DNA of 64,000 nt from UBA11986 sp031402435 (GTDB lineage Bacteria > Bacteroidota > Ignavibacteria > UBA10030 > UBA6906). The stretch lies in assembly GCA_031402435.1 (NCBI GenBank), contig JANNSJ010000008.1, positions 24,265 through 88,264 of the forward strand. The letters run 5' to 3'. The notes under the pieces are model-generated. The model did no database searches and had not been told where the DNA came from. It saw only the letters and a list, made by a program, of their open reading frames with translations. Positions 55,176-62,349 of this stretch are shown here, in pieces. The translations under genes and the position numbers were made by a program. Within the stretch, counting starts at the first letter, position 1; every line of letters begins with the position of its first letter.

Positions 55176-55961
55176 ATGAGAACCCGTTATCCCCGCGTTC
55201 CGGAGAAAGAGTTCAATGAACTTGTCGCCATCGTACGCAGGCTGCGTCATGATTGCCCCTGGGACAGAGAGCAGACTCATCAATCCATCCGGCACAGCCT
55301 CATCGAAGAGGCCTACGAAGTCGTCGAAGCGCTCGATGAGAACAATCTTGATGAATTGAGGAAGGAACTCGGTGACTTGCTGCTGCACGTCGTTATGCAC
55401 GCGACCATTGCAGAGCAGGCAAAGGAGTTTTCGCTTCGTGAAGTGATTGCAGGAATCAGCGACAAGCTGATCCGCCGGCATCCGCACGTCTTCGGCACGA
55501 GAGAGGTGAAAGATGCGGATGAGGTGAAACGGAACTGGGAACAATTGAAGATGGCCGAAGGCAGGAAGTCGGTACTTGAGGGAGTCCCGAAACAACTGCC
55601 GGCATTGCAACGTGCACTGCGGGTACAGGAGCGTGCAGCAAAAGTAGGATTTGATTGGAAGAAGGAAAAAGATGTGTGGGCCAAAGTGGAAGAAGAAGCA
55701 GGAGAGTTGAAGAGAACCCTTCGCAGAGGAAACAAAAAGAGACGTGAAGAGGAGTTCGGCGACTTCCTCTTTGCACTCGTCAACTACGCCCGCTTCATTG
55801 ACGTAAACCCGGAAAATGCACTACGCTCCACAATTGAGAAGTTTACCCGACGATTTCAGTTCATTGAATCGGAGCTGAAGAAATCCGGAAAAGACATCCA
55901 CGAGTCGTCGCTTGAGGAGATGGACGTGTACTGGAACAAGGCAAAGAGGAAAGGGATCTAG
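55176..55961 (+). CDS. mazG: Nucleoside triphosphate pyrophosphohydrolase MazG
   Basis: House-cleaning NTP pyrophosphatase (removes dUTP, 8-oxo-dGTP and others; lowers (p)ppGpp in E. coli). Two tandem MazG domains are visible. The first has RLRHDCPWDREQTHQSI and the metal motif IEEAYEVVEALDENNLDELRKELGDLL. The second has VEEEAGELKRTL and EEFGDFLFALVNYARF. 261 aa is the normal length. The ATG at 55176 is preferred to a TTG at 55161. It is divergent from the amidohydrolase gene. Confidence 0.95.
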   Translation: MRTRYPRVPEKEFNELVAIVRRLRHDCPWDREQTHQSIRHSLIEEAYEVVEALDENNLDELRKELGDLLLHVVMHATIAEQAKEFSLREVIAGISDKLIRRHPHVFGTREVKDADEVKRNWEQLKMAEGRKSVLEGVPKQLPALQRALRVQERAAKVGFDWKKEKDVWAKVEEEAGELKRTLRRGNKKRREEEFGDFLFALVNYARFIDVNPENALRSTIEKFTRRFQFIESELKKSGKDIHESSLEEMDVYWNKAKRKGI

Positions 55962-55969
55962 AAACAACA

Positions 55970-55994
55970 GAGCCAGCCCCTTGTGGACTGGCTC
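55970..55994. terminator. Hairpin after mazG
   Basis: GAGCCAG (55970-55976) and CTGGCTC (55988-55994) pair around an 11-base loop, 8 bases past the mazG stop. No clear T-run follows, so termination is only probable. It could also serve the convergent protease gene. Confidence 0.5.
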
Positions 55995-56074
55995 CATGTA
56001 GTTACCGTCGCTCAGGATAATGTTCTTACTATCAACACGAGTGCCCAAACAGCATTGATGCGCGTTCATAGCGT

Positions 56075-59000
56075 TCACCTAATGAGCATCAACTTGTTGA
56101 TCTTCGAGTAGGCAACCTTCCCCTCTGCGTTGACGACATTGAACCGCGCAAAGTAGACGCCGCTGGCAACGCTACCCGCATTCCAAATTGCAGAATGATA
56201 GCCTGCCTCTTGGTAGCCGGTTGCTAGATCAGCAACCTGCCTTCCCAGCACATCATACACCACCAACGAGACATTGCCTGCATCCGGAAGATCGAACCGG
56301 ATTTCGGTTGTCGGGTTGAAGGGGTTGGGATAGTTTGGATGCAGAGCAAACGTTGTCGGCATCAAGACCGGAGAGTCGGAAGACTTTGCAAGGGATACTG
56401 AAGGCTTTGTCGCAGACTCATCAAGCAAGGTATACACATGCACAAGCGTAGAGACAAGATTTCTTCTCTCCATCTCGAATCCACGGATGCTTGGTCGCAA
56501 AAATACACGCCGACCGGCAAGTCCTGCAAGATGTCCCCTCAACGCAAATGAGGAAACACTGTCAGCATTGAATACCCTTTCCGTACCGATCCTTCTCAGG
56601 ACAGTTCCTTCTTCAGCATCAACCACGTCGAACGCAAGGCCCAGTTCTCTGCCTGCGAGTCTTAGTGGCGCATACGCTTCCGTACTGCCATTGATGAAGA
56701 CGCTGTCGATTGCACTGGTCAGCATCACCGGTGTACTTGCAAGTGAACTCCACACTGAGCGCTCATCCATGGTTGAATCGGTCGCTGACGGGAAGTCAAC
56801 AGCAATCGTGGAGCCGTCGCGAAGCTTCAGCATGATTGGAGCAAGTTCAACCGAGAGATAGGTTGATGAATCAATTTGAGTCAATCCATCCTTGGCAACT
56901 TGATGAAGTAATCGTCCCGCCCTGTGCGAGGGGTTTCGCGCAACAATCACCTTTCTGCTGTACTGCCCAGGCGCAACAGACGTTTGCGAATCACCATCGG
57001 GCCTGCTCGCCGCTGCTCCAACATTCAGCCGGTATGGCGGACCGGTTGTGCTTGTCGAGACGAACCGTGGGCTGTTAATCATGCCGGCAGAGCCGCTTGT
57101 GCCAAGGTTCGGGCGTGTTGTATTGGCGAAGGTTTCAGTGACGGACCATGATGTCCCACTGTATAACGCTTTGTATGTTGTGGAGCCATCATCCCATGCC
57201 CAGGCTACATGCCCGTTGGCGAGATTGCTGACCGTTGGCCTGTAGTAGCTGAGTGTGCTGGATCTGAATTCATACGCAGCGCCCCATCCCAGACCTGTTC
57301 CATTCCACTTCTGGTACATCACCCGATGGCGTTGTACACCAGCACCATTGCCTTTCCACCCGGTGCCGCCGTCGGTAGACGGAGGATCTACATATTCTCC
57401 GAATGCCTCCCATACAACATGCACCTGTTCACCAGTTCGGTTGTCTGCACTCACCTGTGATGCAAATGAGGTCGGTCCAACGCTGGCTGGTACTGCGCCA
57501 TCAAGCGTGTAGTCCGGATAGGTGAGTATGTACACGTCATTCCCGTTGTCATACGTGAGATACCAGTTCGGCGTAGCCACCGTAAGATCGGGTGCTGAGA
57601 GGCTTGGATTTTTGAAGCCGTTAAGAAACGCTTGCTCGCCCATCCAACTCCAGGTTGAACCTGACTTGTATGCATAGTTATAATTCAGGCTGGTGGCACC
57701 CTGCCAGAAAGCCCACAGTTCATCCGATCCATAATCATACAAGCGGGCAACCACCGGACGAGTATCAATGCTGGTGGGAATTGCTACCGCATTGAGTTGT
57801 GTCGATGTCGGAATAGGGTAAGGGGTACCGGTATTGAGAATGCAGAACTTGATATTGTAATCACTGCCGGATTGCGTACGATAAACAACATACGGATCGG
57901 TGTTGCAAATGGACTGGTCCGCTGCATCCAAGGTAACACAGTCCGTCCAGAGAGCAAGTGATGGAGCGCTTGCTGTGCCGGAACTGTTTGTGAACCTGTA
58001 ATCATCCCACCAGGTAGCACCAGCGTCAGTAGTAGAACTCCACCATAACTCGCCAGCCCTCGGATACACCATCGAAAACCAACTGTTGTCTCTCGACGCC
58101 ATAAGGCGTTGACTGTTGCTGGCGGTGGCGTTCGACATAGATGAGCCAAGGTGTGCTTTGTACTTGGCCGTTGCAGTTGCACCCGATGCAGTGAACACAA
58201 CTCCTGATTGGTCTGACGTTGCATACTGGAACGACACGTTGCTCCCCTCCCAGTTTTGAAAGTACGATTCGAACCCGTTAATGTAATTCGGGTTCGGCGC
58301 TCCGACGGAGTAGTAGGGATTGCCTCCAACGACTAACTGTCCTGTGAAAACTCCACCTGTCGATTGGTTGTACGCGCCAGTTGGGGAGAATGGCGCTGTG
58401 TAGGTATAGAACTGGTTCGGCTGATTCCCCGATGCATCGGCGAGATACCACGGGTCACGGAACTGAACGTTGCCGCCCGAGCTACCTGTTTCAATCAGTT
58501 GTGCGGTAATTGTCGCGGCAGTGAGTGACGTAAACCTGGCCTTACGAGTTCGTCCTATCTCCGTTGTTCGATCTACTGTGAAGTCTTTCGAAAGTGTAAA
58601 TTCAGATGCAACAGCATTCCAATCCTTGTGTTTGTTGTCGCCCGAGAGACGCTCATGGTTGGTCTTGCCTGGATAAGTGTTACCGTCGAGAAGCGTAATA
58701 CTCCCTGGAGACGTAATCACCTGACTATTGATTGTCAATGTACTGCCTGAATGTGTAGAGCCGTTCACTTCATTTGAAACGGCAACCGAAACTGAAAGCA
58801 AATCTGTCGCAGTGCTCAAGTAGCCATTCATCACATCGATTTGTTGAGTGCTGAAATGGTTGCGACAGCTTGCCAGTGAGTAACCCATGAAATTGTATGT
58901 ATCCGGGTTGAACAATTCGTTATTAGGGTCGCGAAAAGTCCCCGTGTACTGGCAACTGCCATTGACAGATCCAAGAATGCCAGAGCCGTTGTTGTAAGGC

Positions 59001-59638
59001 TCGGCAGGTGTATCGCAAATGTAATCACCGGCATTGGTGCAGTTCGAACCGTTTACAAGTTCTTGCGTGCCCGCTCCGTGGGTATGGTACATTGTTAGGT
59101 TGTGCCCCACCTCATGCGCAAAGGTCGAACCGTTCGTTGCAACAGGATTTCTAACGATCAACTTACGCCCCGGTCTCTCTGCTATGCCATTGAAATATGC
59201 ATCAAGCACGAAATATACGTTCAAGACGTTTTGCTGGTTATACCCGAGGCCCCAAAGCCCGTAGACCTCATTTAGATCATCAATGGTCGTGTAGGTGTCG
59301 TTATTAATATAGTCCGTACTTGTCACCATGAAATTGATCATCGCGGTTGTAAAAGCAGTGTTGAGTTGTTGAATTGACGTAGTGATGTCGCCCTGAGAAA
59401 TCCCTCCAGTACCATTGGTATAACGCACCACGTGGACCGCGAGGTTAACATGACGAGTTGCTGTGGGGCTGAACATCCGTGGGTTTTCGAAGATGTGCTT
59501 CTCTCCCGGAGTCATCTCACCAGAGATAACGACGCATTCCTCTTGCGAAATCGCTAATTGTTGGGTCGGACCGATCCACAGGACCAAGCCCAGCAAGAAT
59601 GTCGTCCCGCGTAGCAGAAGGTTCATTGCCGTTTTCAT
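56075..59638 (-). CDS. Large secreted M43-type metalloprotease with T9SS sorting domain
   Basis: A 1,187-residue exported protein with a signal peptide (MKTAMNLLLRGTTFLLGLVLWIG). The catalytic domain (about 50-280) has HEVGHNLTMYH, followed by CDTPAEP and YNFMGYSLASCRNHFSTQQ (Met-turn and conserved Cys), the layout of pappalysin-like M43 enzymes. The usual Gly of HExxHxxGxxH is Thr here. A long beta-rich region follows, and the C-terminus (FALHPNYPNPFNPTTEI) is a type IX sorting domain, so surface delivery is likely. The ATG at 59638 has AGGAGG 6 bases upstream. The gene's original leader is cut off by the mobile element that starts 16 bases before it. Confidence 0.9.
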   Translation of the reverse strand: MKTAMNLLLRGTTFLLGLVLWIGPTQQLAISQEECVVISGEMTPGEKHIFENPRMFSPTATRHVNLAVHVVRYTNGTGGISQGDITTSIQQLNTAFTTAMINFMVTSTDYINNDTYTTIDDLNEVYGLWGLGYNQQNVLNVYFVLDAYFNGIAERPGRKLIVRNPVATNGSTFAHEVGHNLTMYHTHGAGTQELVNGSNCTNAGDYICDTPAEPYNNGSGILGSVNGSCQYTGTFRDPNNELFNPDTYNFMGYSLASCRNHFSTQQIDVMNGYLSTATDLLSVSVAVSNEVNGSTHSGSTLTINSQVITSPGSITLLDGNTYPGKTNHERLSGDNKHKDWNAVASEFTLSKDFTVDRTTEIGRTRKARFTSLTAATITAQLIETGSSGGNVQFRDPWYLADASGNQPNQFYTYTAPFSPTGAYNQSTGGVFTGQLVVGGNPYYSVGAPNPNYINGFESYFQNWEGSNVSFQYATSDQSGVVFTASGATATAKYKAHLGSSMSNATASNSQRLMASRDNSWFSMVYPRAGELWWSSTTDAGATWWDDYRFTNSSGTASAPSLALWTDCVTLDAADQSICNTDPYVVYRTQSGSDYNIKFCILNTGTPYPIPTSTQLNAVAIPTSIDTRPVVARLYDYGSDELWAFWQGATSLNYNYAYKSGSTWSWMGEQAFLNGFKNPSLSAPDLTVATPNWYLTYDNGNDVYILTYPDYTLDGAVPASVGPTSFASQVSADNRTGEQVHVVWEAFGEYVDPPSTDGGTGWKGNGAGVQRHRVMYQKWNGTGLGWGAAYEFRSSTLSYYRPTVSNLANGHVAWAWDDGSTTYKALYSGTSWSVTETFANTTRPNLGTSGSAGMINSPRFVSTSTTGPPYRLNVGAAASRPDGDSQTSVAPGQYSRKVIVARNPSHRAGRLLHQVAKDGLTQIDSSTYLSVELAPIMLKLRDGSTIAVDFPSATDSTMDERSVWSSLASTPVMLTSAIDSVFINGSTEAYAPLRLAGRELGLAFDVVDAEEGTVLRRIGTERVFNADSVSSFALRGHLAGLAGRRVFLRPSIRGFEMERRNLVSTLVHVYTLLDESATKPSVSLAKSSDSPVLMPTTFALHPNYPNPFNPTTEIRFDLPDAGNVSLVVYDVLGRQVADLATGYQEAGYHSAIWNAGSVASGVYFARFNVVNAEGKVAYSKINKLMLIR

Positions 59639-59645
59639 GATACTC

Positions 59646-59653
59646 CTCCTATT
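59646..59653. repeat. Left target-site duplication of the mobile element
   Basis: CTCCTATT, identical to the copy at 62178-62185. Read on the minus strand it is AATAGGAG and forms most of the protease gene's ribosome site. Confidence 0.8.
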
Positions 59654-59669
59654 GGCAGTGTAGGAGTTT
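59654..59669 (+). repeat. Left terminal inverted repeat
   Basis: GGCAGTGTAGGAGTTT, perfectly inverted at 62162-62177. It lies 6 bases beyond the transposase stop codon. Confidence 0.88.
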
Positions 59670-59675
59670 CGATTT

Positions 59676-60512
59676 TTAAGCCGCCTTTGCCGATTCATTC
59701 CACGTCAACAAATCTTCCCAATTCCAAAGCCTGTTTGTAACCTTCGCTTCCATTGCAGGCGTTACTCGTAGTGTTTTATGAATCTTAATGAAGTTATGAA
59801 AAAAGTAGTGAAGGTCAACTGCTGCTTCAAGGTTTCTTAGCTTGCGTGAAAAACCATTAGTAAGACGCGTGAAGCGTCGCGAGTGCATTCTCACTGTTAG
59901 GTTCTGAGATTCCACATGGCTCGTACAAATGCGTTCTTCCTGTGGTCTACCTGAAATTACTTTTTTGTTGATACGTATTATGCGGGCAGGACTATAACGT
60001 CGCTGCCCTTCCACCGTTTCTTCATACTCTTTGTGAATCTGAGCATAATCAATATCAGAACCAAACACGCGGTCAACTGCGGTTTCATAAGCTGCAAACG
60101 AATCTGTTGAAAGCTGAAAACGTGAAGTCACTCGGATTGAAAGCTCCATCATGAACGATGCCGCGGTTCTTCCATCTCGTTTTGATACACGATACACGGG
60201 AACGAGTTTCGTATCTGCATCAAGAGCTACGAACGTGTAGAAGTCACCGTACTTCGATTCTTCACCCTTCCTAACGTGCCGTTGCTTCATGCCAACGAAG
60301 GCATATAATTCGTCTGCTTGAATCTGTTTGCATTGTAGGTTCTGCATCATTGTATCATGAATGTCGCGGGCTTTATCTCCCGCACTAACCAACAAAGACA
60401 TGATTGTTTTTGTGTCAACGCCTGTGATTCTGCCTGTAGCTCTAATGCTTTGACCTTCTGTAAGCAGACTCAGAACGAGGGCTTTCTTTTCGAGGGGAAG
60501 ATGGTTTGCCAT
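59676..60512 (-). CDS. IS1-like DDE transposase
   Basis: A 278-residue transposase. The N-terminus carries a helix-turn-helix (ALVLSLLTEGQSIRATGRITGV...TIMSLL). The catalytic acids are probably Asp in IQADELYAFVG, Asp in LSTDSFAAYETAV, and Glu in TSHVESQNLTVRMHSRRFTRLTNGF, the pattern of a widespread single-ORF IS1-related family. No frameshift is needed, unlike classic IS1 InsAB. The stop codon is next to the left terminal repeat. Its ribosome site (AATAGGAG then CTTATC) is part of a strong hairpin at 60513-60551. Intact length suggests an active enzyme. Confidence 0.9.
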   Translation of the reverse strand: MANHLPLEKKALVLSLLTEGQSIRATGRITGVDTKTIMSLLVSAGDKARDIHDTMMQNLQCKQIQADELYAFVGMKQRHVRKGEESKYGDFYTFVALDADTKLVPVYRVSKRDGRTAASFMMELSIRVTSRFQLSTDSFAAYETAVDRVFGSDIDYAQIHKEYEETVEGQRRYSPARIIRINKKVISGRPQEERICTSHVESQNLTVRMHSRRFTRLTNGFSRKLRNLEAAVDLHYFFHNFIKIHKTLRVTPAMEAKVTNRLWNWEDLLTWNESAKAA

Positions 60513-60551
60513 GATAAGCTCCTATTGACTTTGGGCTGGCTGGAGCTTATC
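60513..60551 (-). promoter_or_regulatory. Transposase leader hairpin that covers the ribosome site
   Basis: On the minus strand GATAAGCTCC and GGAGCTTATC form a perfect 10-bp stem around a 19-base loop and end directly at the transposase ATG. The second arm contains the GGAG Shine-Dalgarno, so translation should be poor when the full stem forms. The same DNA holds the -35 and -10 of a divergent plus-strand promoter, so the palindrome may instead be a protein operator. Confidence 0.65.
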
Positions 60552-60555
60552 TTTG
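60525..60555 (+). promoter_or_regulatory. Divergent promoter of the putative element ncRNA
   Basis: TTGACT (60525-60530), a 17-base spacer, then TATCTTTG (60548-60555), an exact fit to TAnnTTTG. It points away from the transposase, toward a stretch with no gene that ends in an intrinsic terminator. Confidence 0.65.
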
Positions 60556-60559
60556 TATC

Positions 60560-60746
60560 AGGCTCGATCATTGCTCTAACCAGCGATGGTTGATGATTAG
60601 GGCTCTTTGGTGCTTAGAACACCTTGAGCCCGCTTATTTCAGGGCTGAACGGCTCACCTCGTGCAAAGACAATAAGCCGCCAACCCCGCAAGCTACATCC
60701 ATTATTACGCCTGTCTTAGTCGCTTAAGCTAAGACAGGCATTTTTG
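60560..60746 (+). ncRNA. Putative structured non-coding RNA of the mobile element
   Basis: A transcript of about 185 nt is bounded by the promoter at 60525-60555 and the terminator at 60709-60745. It contains no sensible reading frame. Visible structure: a small AACC/GGTT hairpin at 60578-60591, a two-part stem (GGGCTC, GGTG with CACC, GAGCCC) at 60600-60631, GC-rich segments that could pair alternatively with AGCCC or GGGCT (60627-60647), and the 11-bp terminal stem. I do not recognise it as tmRNA, 6S, SRP, RNase P or a known mobile-element RNA. Its function is unknown, and an unfound tiny ORF remains possible. Confidence 0.5.
60709..60745 (+). terminator. Strong intrinsic terminator inside the element
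   Basis: GCCTGTCTTAG (60709-60719) and CTAAGACAGGC (60729-60739) form a perfect 11-bp stem with a 9-base loop, followed by A and five T. Only the plus strand has the T-run, and no plus-strand coding gene ends nearby, which is why an ncRNA is inferred. Confidence 0.82.
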
Positions 60747-60925
60747 TATTTTCTGAGCTATCATGCTTCTCACCTCCTTTTCAAATCCACCTAAACTTAC
60801 AAAGAAGAATGGGAAAAAGCAATAAGTGCTCAGAAAATAAGTAATCAGCAATCATCCTTAAACACGTTATGCATCAACGTGTTACAGCCTACTATAAATC
60901 GCAAAACATTTATATTCTCTCGACC

Positions 60926-60954
60926 TTGACTAAGTTCCCAAATTCACGTATAGT
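60926..60954 (+). promoter_or_regulatory. Promoter of the HARE-HTH-like gene
   Basis: TTGACT (60926-60931), a 17-base spacer and TATAGT (60949-60954), about 27 bases before the start codon, which also has AGGAGG at a good distance. Confidence 0.7.
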
Positions 60955-60980
60955 ATCAGTGTCATATAGGAGGAATTGCA

Positions 60981-61517
60981 ATGGATGAGCACCTACGCAA
61001 GACATACGATTTCTATAAACAAAAGCTGGGTAAAATCGAACCAGAATTGGAACGATTGCAGTTAGATGCTAATAAGTATAGGATGATGATTGACCAGCTT
61101 TTAATTGATTCAGGAGAACAGCCAGAATTTGGTGAGTTGCAGTTGCCATTAACTATGGAGAGTTCGCAGGTTCAGTCTGCACCCATCCGAACAGACCCAG
61201 GAATTGTCAATATCAAGGTTGGTCAGTTCTATGGCAAGCCACTAACTAAAGCAGTCAAGGCTATTCTTGAAATGCGCGGCGAACCGATGAAGTTCTCAGA
61301 CATTCTAACGGCTTTAAGGCAGGGAGGGATTAAGATTACTGGGGATGCAGACGAAAAAAGGACTCGTCTTGTTATGCAAAAGAGCACTGCAAATTTTGCT
61401 ATGCTTCCAGACAAAGAACACTTCATGCTAAAGCCAAAGGGGATGGCAAAAAAGACTAAGCCAGCACCTACTCAGAAGGATGAAGATTCTACCAAAAAAG
61501 AAACCCCGAAGGGCTAA
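60981..61517 (+). CDS. HARE-HTH-like winged-helix protein (element passenger)
   Basis: A 178-residue protein of no named family. An N-terminal coiled-coil (about 1-45, FYKQKLGKIEPELERLQLD) is followed by a linker, then a winged-helix domain (about 82-155). That domain has KAVKAILEMRGEPMKFSDIL, a basic middle and FAMLPDKEHFMLKPKG, like HARE-HTH domains, which link DNA-modifying or chromatin proteins to DNA. The tail is Lys/Thr/Pro-rich. AGGAGG precedes the ATG and the gene has its own promoter and terminator. It may regulate the element (for example at the palindrome 60513-60551) or act on the host; this is inference. Confidence 0.6.
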   Translation: MDEHLRKTYDFYKQKLGKIEPELERLQLDANKYRMMIDQLLIDSGEQPEFGELQLPLTMESSQVQSAPIRTDPGIVNIKVGQFYGKPLTKAVKAILEMRGEPMKFSDILTALRQGGIKITGDADEKRTRLVMQKSTANFAMLPDKEHFMLKPKGMAKKTKPAPTQKDEDSTKKETPKG

Positions 61518-61525
61518 CTTCGGGG
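61504..61525. terminator. Shared terminator of convergent passenger genes
   Basis: CCCCGAAG (61504-61511) and CTTCGGGG (61518-61525) pair around a 6-base loop that includes the stop codon of the HARE-HTH gene. On the minus strand it is followed by TTTCTTTTTTGG, so it probably ends the 81-aa gene's transcript as well. Confidence 0.72.
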
Positions 61526-61626
61526 CTTACATTGGAAGCCGTTATCAATGATAGTTCATACCTTGTCACGGCTCTCGAAACCGACAGTTACACTTTACGA
61601 CCCTTTCGAGAAAGATGCAAGGAAAA

Positions 61627-61872
61627 TCATTTTGCGTTTTTACTCGAAAGGACTGATACCAATGAGTGAATGAAACCTTTAAGTTCCCCGATTGCTCTTA
61701 CCGCCCAATGTGGCGCAATCGGAATCTTAAGCATAAGCTCACCGTCATATTTTGCCAACGGTAACTTGTTCAATCGTTCTGTTGCGTCGGATTGATCGTA
61801 AGCCTGTAGCTCTAAGACCCACCATGCACCGTCATGGTAGTAGGAGAATAAATAAGTGTTAGTTTTTTTCAT
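61627..61872 (-). CDS. Conserved 81-aa protein (element passenger)
   Basis: A small protein with an N-terminal YLFSYYHDGAWWVLELQAYDQSDATERLNKLPLAKYDGELMLKIP pattern: a short beta-sheet motif followed by an amphipathic helix. It resembles unnamed 70-90 aa proteins found in diverse bacteria, from memory of the (Y/F)-x-(Y/H)-DG...DA..RL...YDGEL motif. No function is known. Its start codon is 15 bases from that of the divergent DUF1508 gene, so the two share control sequence. Confidence 0.65.
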   Translation of the reverse strand: MKKTNTYLFSYYHDGAWWVLELQAYDQSDATERLNKLPLAKYDGELMLKIPIAPHWAVRAIGELKGFIHSLVSVLSSKNAK

Positions 61873-61887
61873 AACTCATAAAGGAAT

Positions 61888-62064
61888 ATGGCAATGAATT
61901 TTTTCATGTATAAAGATAGCATAGGACAATGGCGCTGGTATCTCAAAGCGTCAAACGGACAAAAGGTTGCTGATTCAGGTGAAGGATACATTAACAAGCA
62001 AGATTGTGAATACGGCATCAGTCTTGTGAAATCAGCATTCAACGCACCCGTCTACACTCTCTAA
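61888..62064 (+). CDS. DUF1508 (YegP-like) small protein (element passenger)
   Basis: 58 residues. FMYKDSIGQWRWYLKASNGQKVADSGEGYINKQDCEYGISLVKSAFN matches one DUF1508 repeat: the F/Y-x-x-Y-x-D opening, W-x-x-x-x-x-NG, A-DSGEGY and the closing helix. Longer YegP proteins contain two such repeats; this has one. AAAGGA lies 5 bases before the ATG. It ends about 100 bases before the right terminal repeat and is divergent from the 81-aa gene. The family function is unknown. Confidence 0.8.
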   Translation: MAMNFFMYKDSIGQWRWYLKASNGQKVADSGEGYINKQDCEYGISLVKSAFNAPVYTL

Positions 62065-62161
62065 TAACATCAACATAAAGAGAGCAATACAAGTGTTTTC
62101 AATATATCCGCAAAACGATGCAGAACAAATAGACACGGAGCGTTACCTTTCTTCATCCGTC

Positions 62162-62177
62162 AAACTCCTACACTGCC
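62162..62177 (-). repeat. Right terminal inverted repeat
   Basis: AAACTCCTACACTGCC, the perfect complement of the left repeat at 59654-59669. Confidence 0.88.
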
Positions 62178-62185
62178 CTCCTATT
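62178..62185. repeat. Right target-site duplication
   Basis: CTCCTATT, immediately outside the right repeat. Beyond it (62186-62349) is the leader that originally preceded the M43 protease gene; no further gene was seen there. Confidence 0.8.
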
Positions 62186-62349
62186 CAGATTGTGAATTCT
62201 TTTTTGTATTATTGGTCAGCAGGCAAAACGGGCACGGCGGCAAGACTAACGTTTTGTCGCTGGGAAACAAGGACCGCTCTGTTTGCGTACAACCCGGCCG
62301 CCGTGGTGCCAACACGGTGGCCGGTGTTATTCAATGCCGTCCATAAGAT

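Larger units (their letters stand above)
59654..62177 (-). mobile_element. IS1-like insertion element with passenger genes
   Basis: 2,524 bases bounded by perfect 16-bp terminal inverted repeats (GGCAGTGTAGGAGTTT at 59654-59669 and its complement at 62162-62177) and flanked by 8-bp direct repeats CTCCTATT. It contains a DDE transposase (59676-60512), a putative non-coding RNA unit (about 60560-60746), a HARE-HTH-like gene, a conserved 81-aa gene and a DUF1508 gene. IS1-family elements are usually 0.7-1.2 kb and make 8-9 bp duplications, so the extra 1.6 kb is passenger DNA. The interior looks more AT-rich than its surroundings. Intact ends suggest a recent insertion. Confidence 0.88.

Noticed and set aside
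60560..60746. tmRNA, 6S RNA or SRP RNA as identity of the RNA unit
   Set aside because: It lacks the tRNA-like ends and tag of tmRNA, the closed long stem of 6S, and the GGAA-type apical loop context of SRP RNA.
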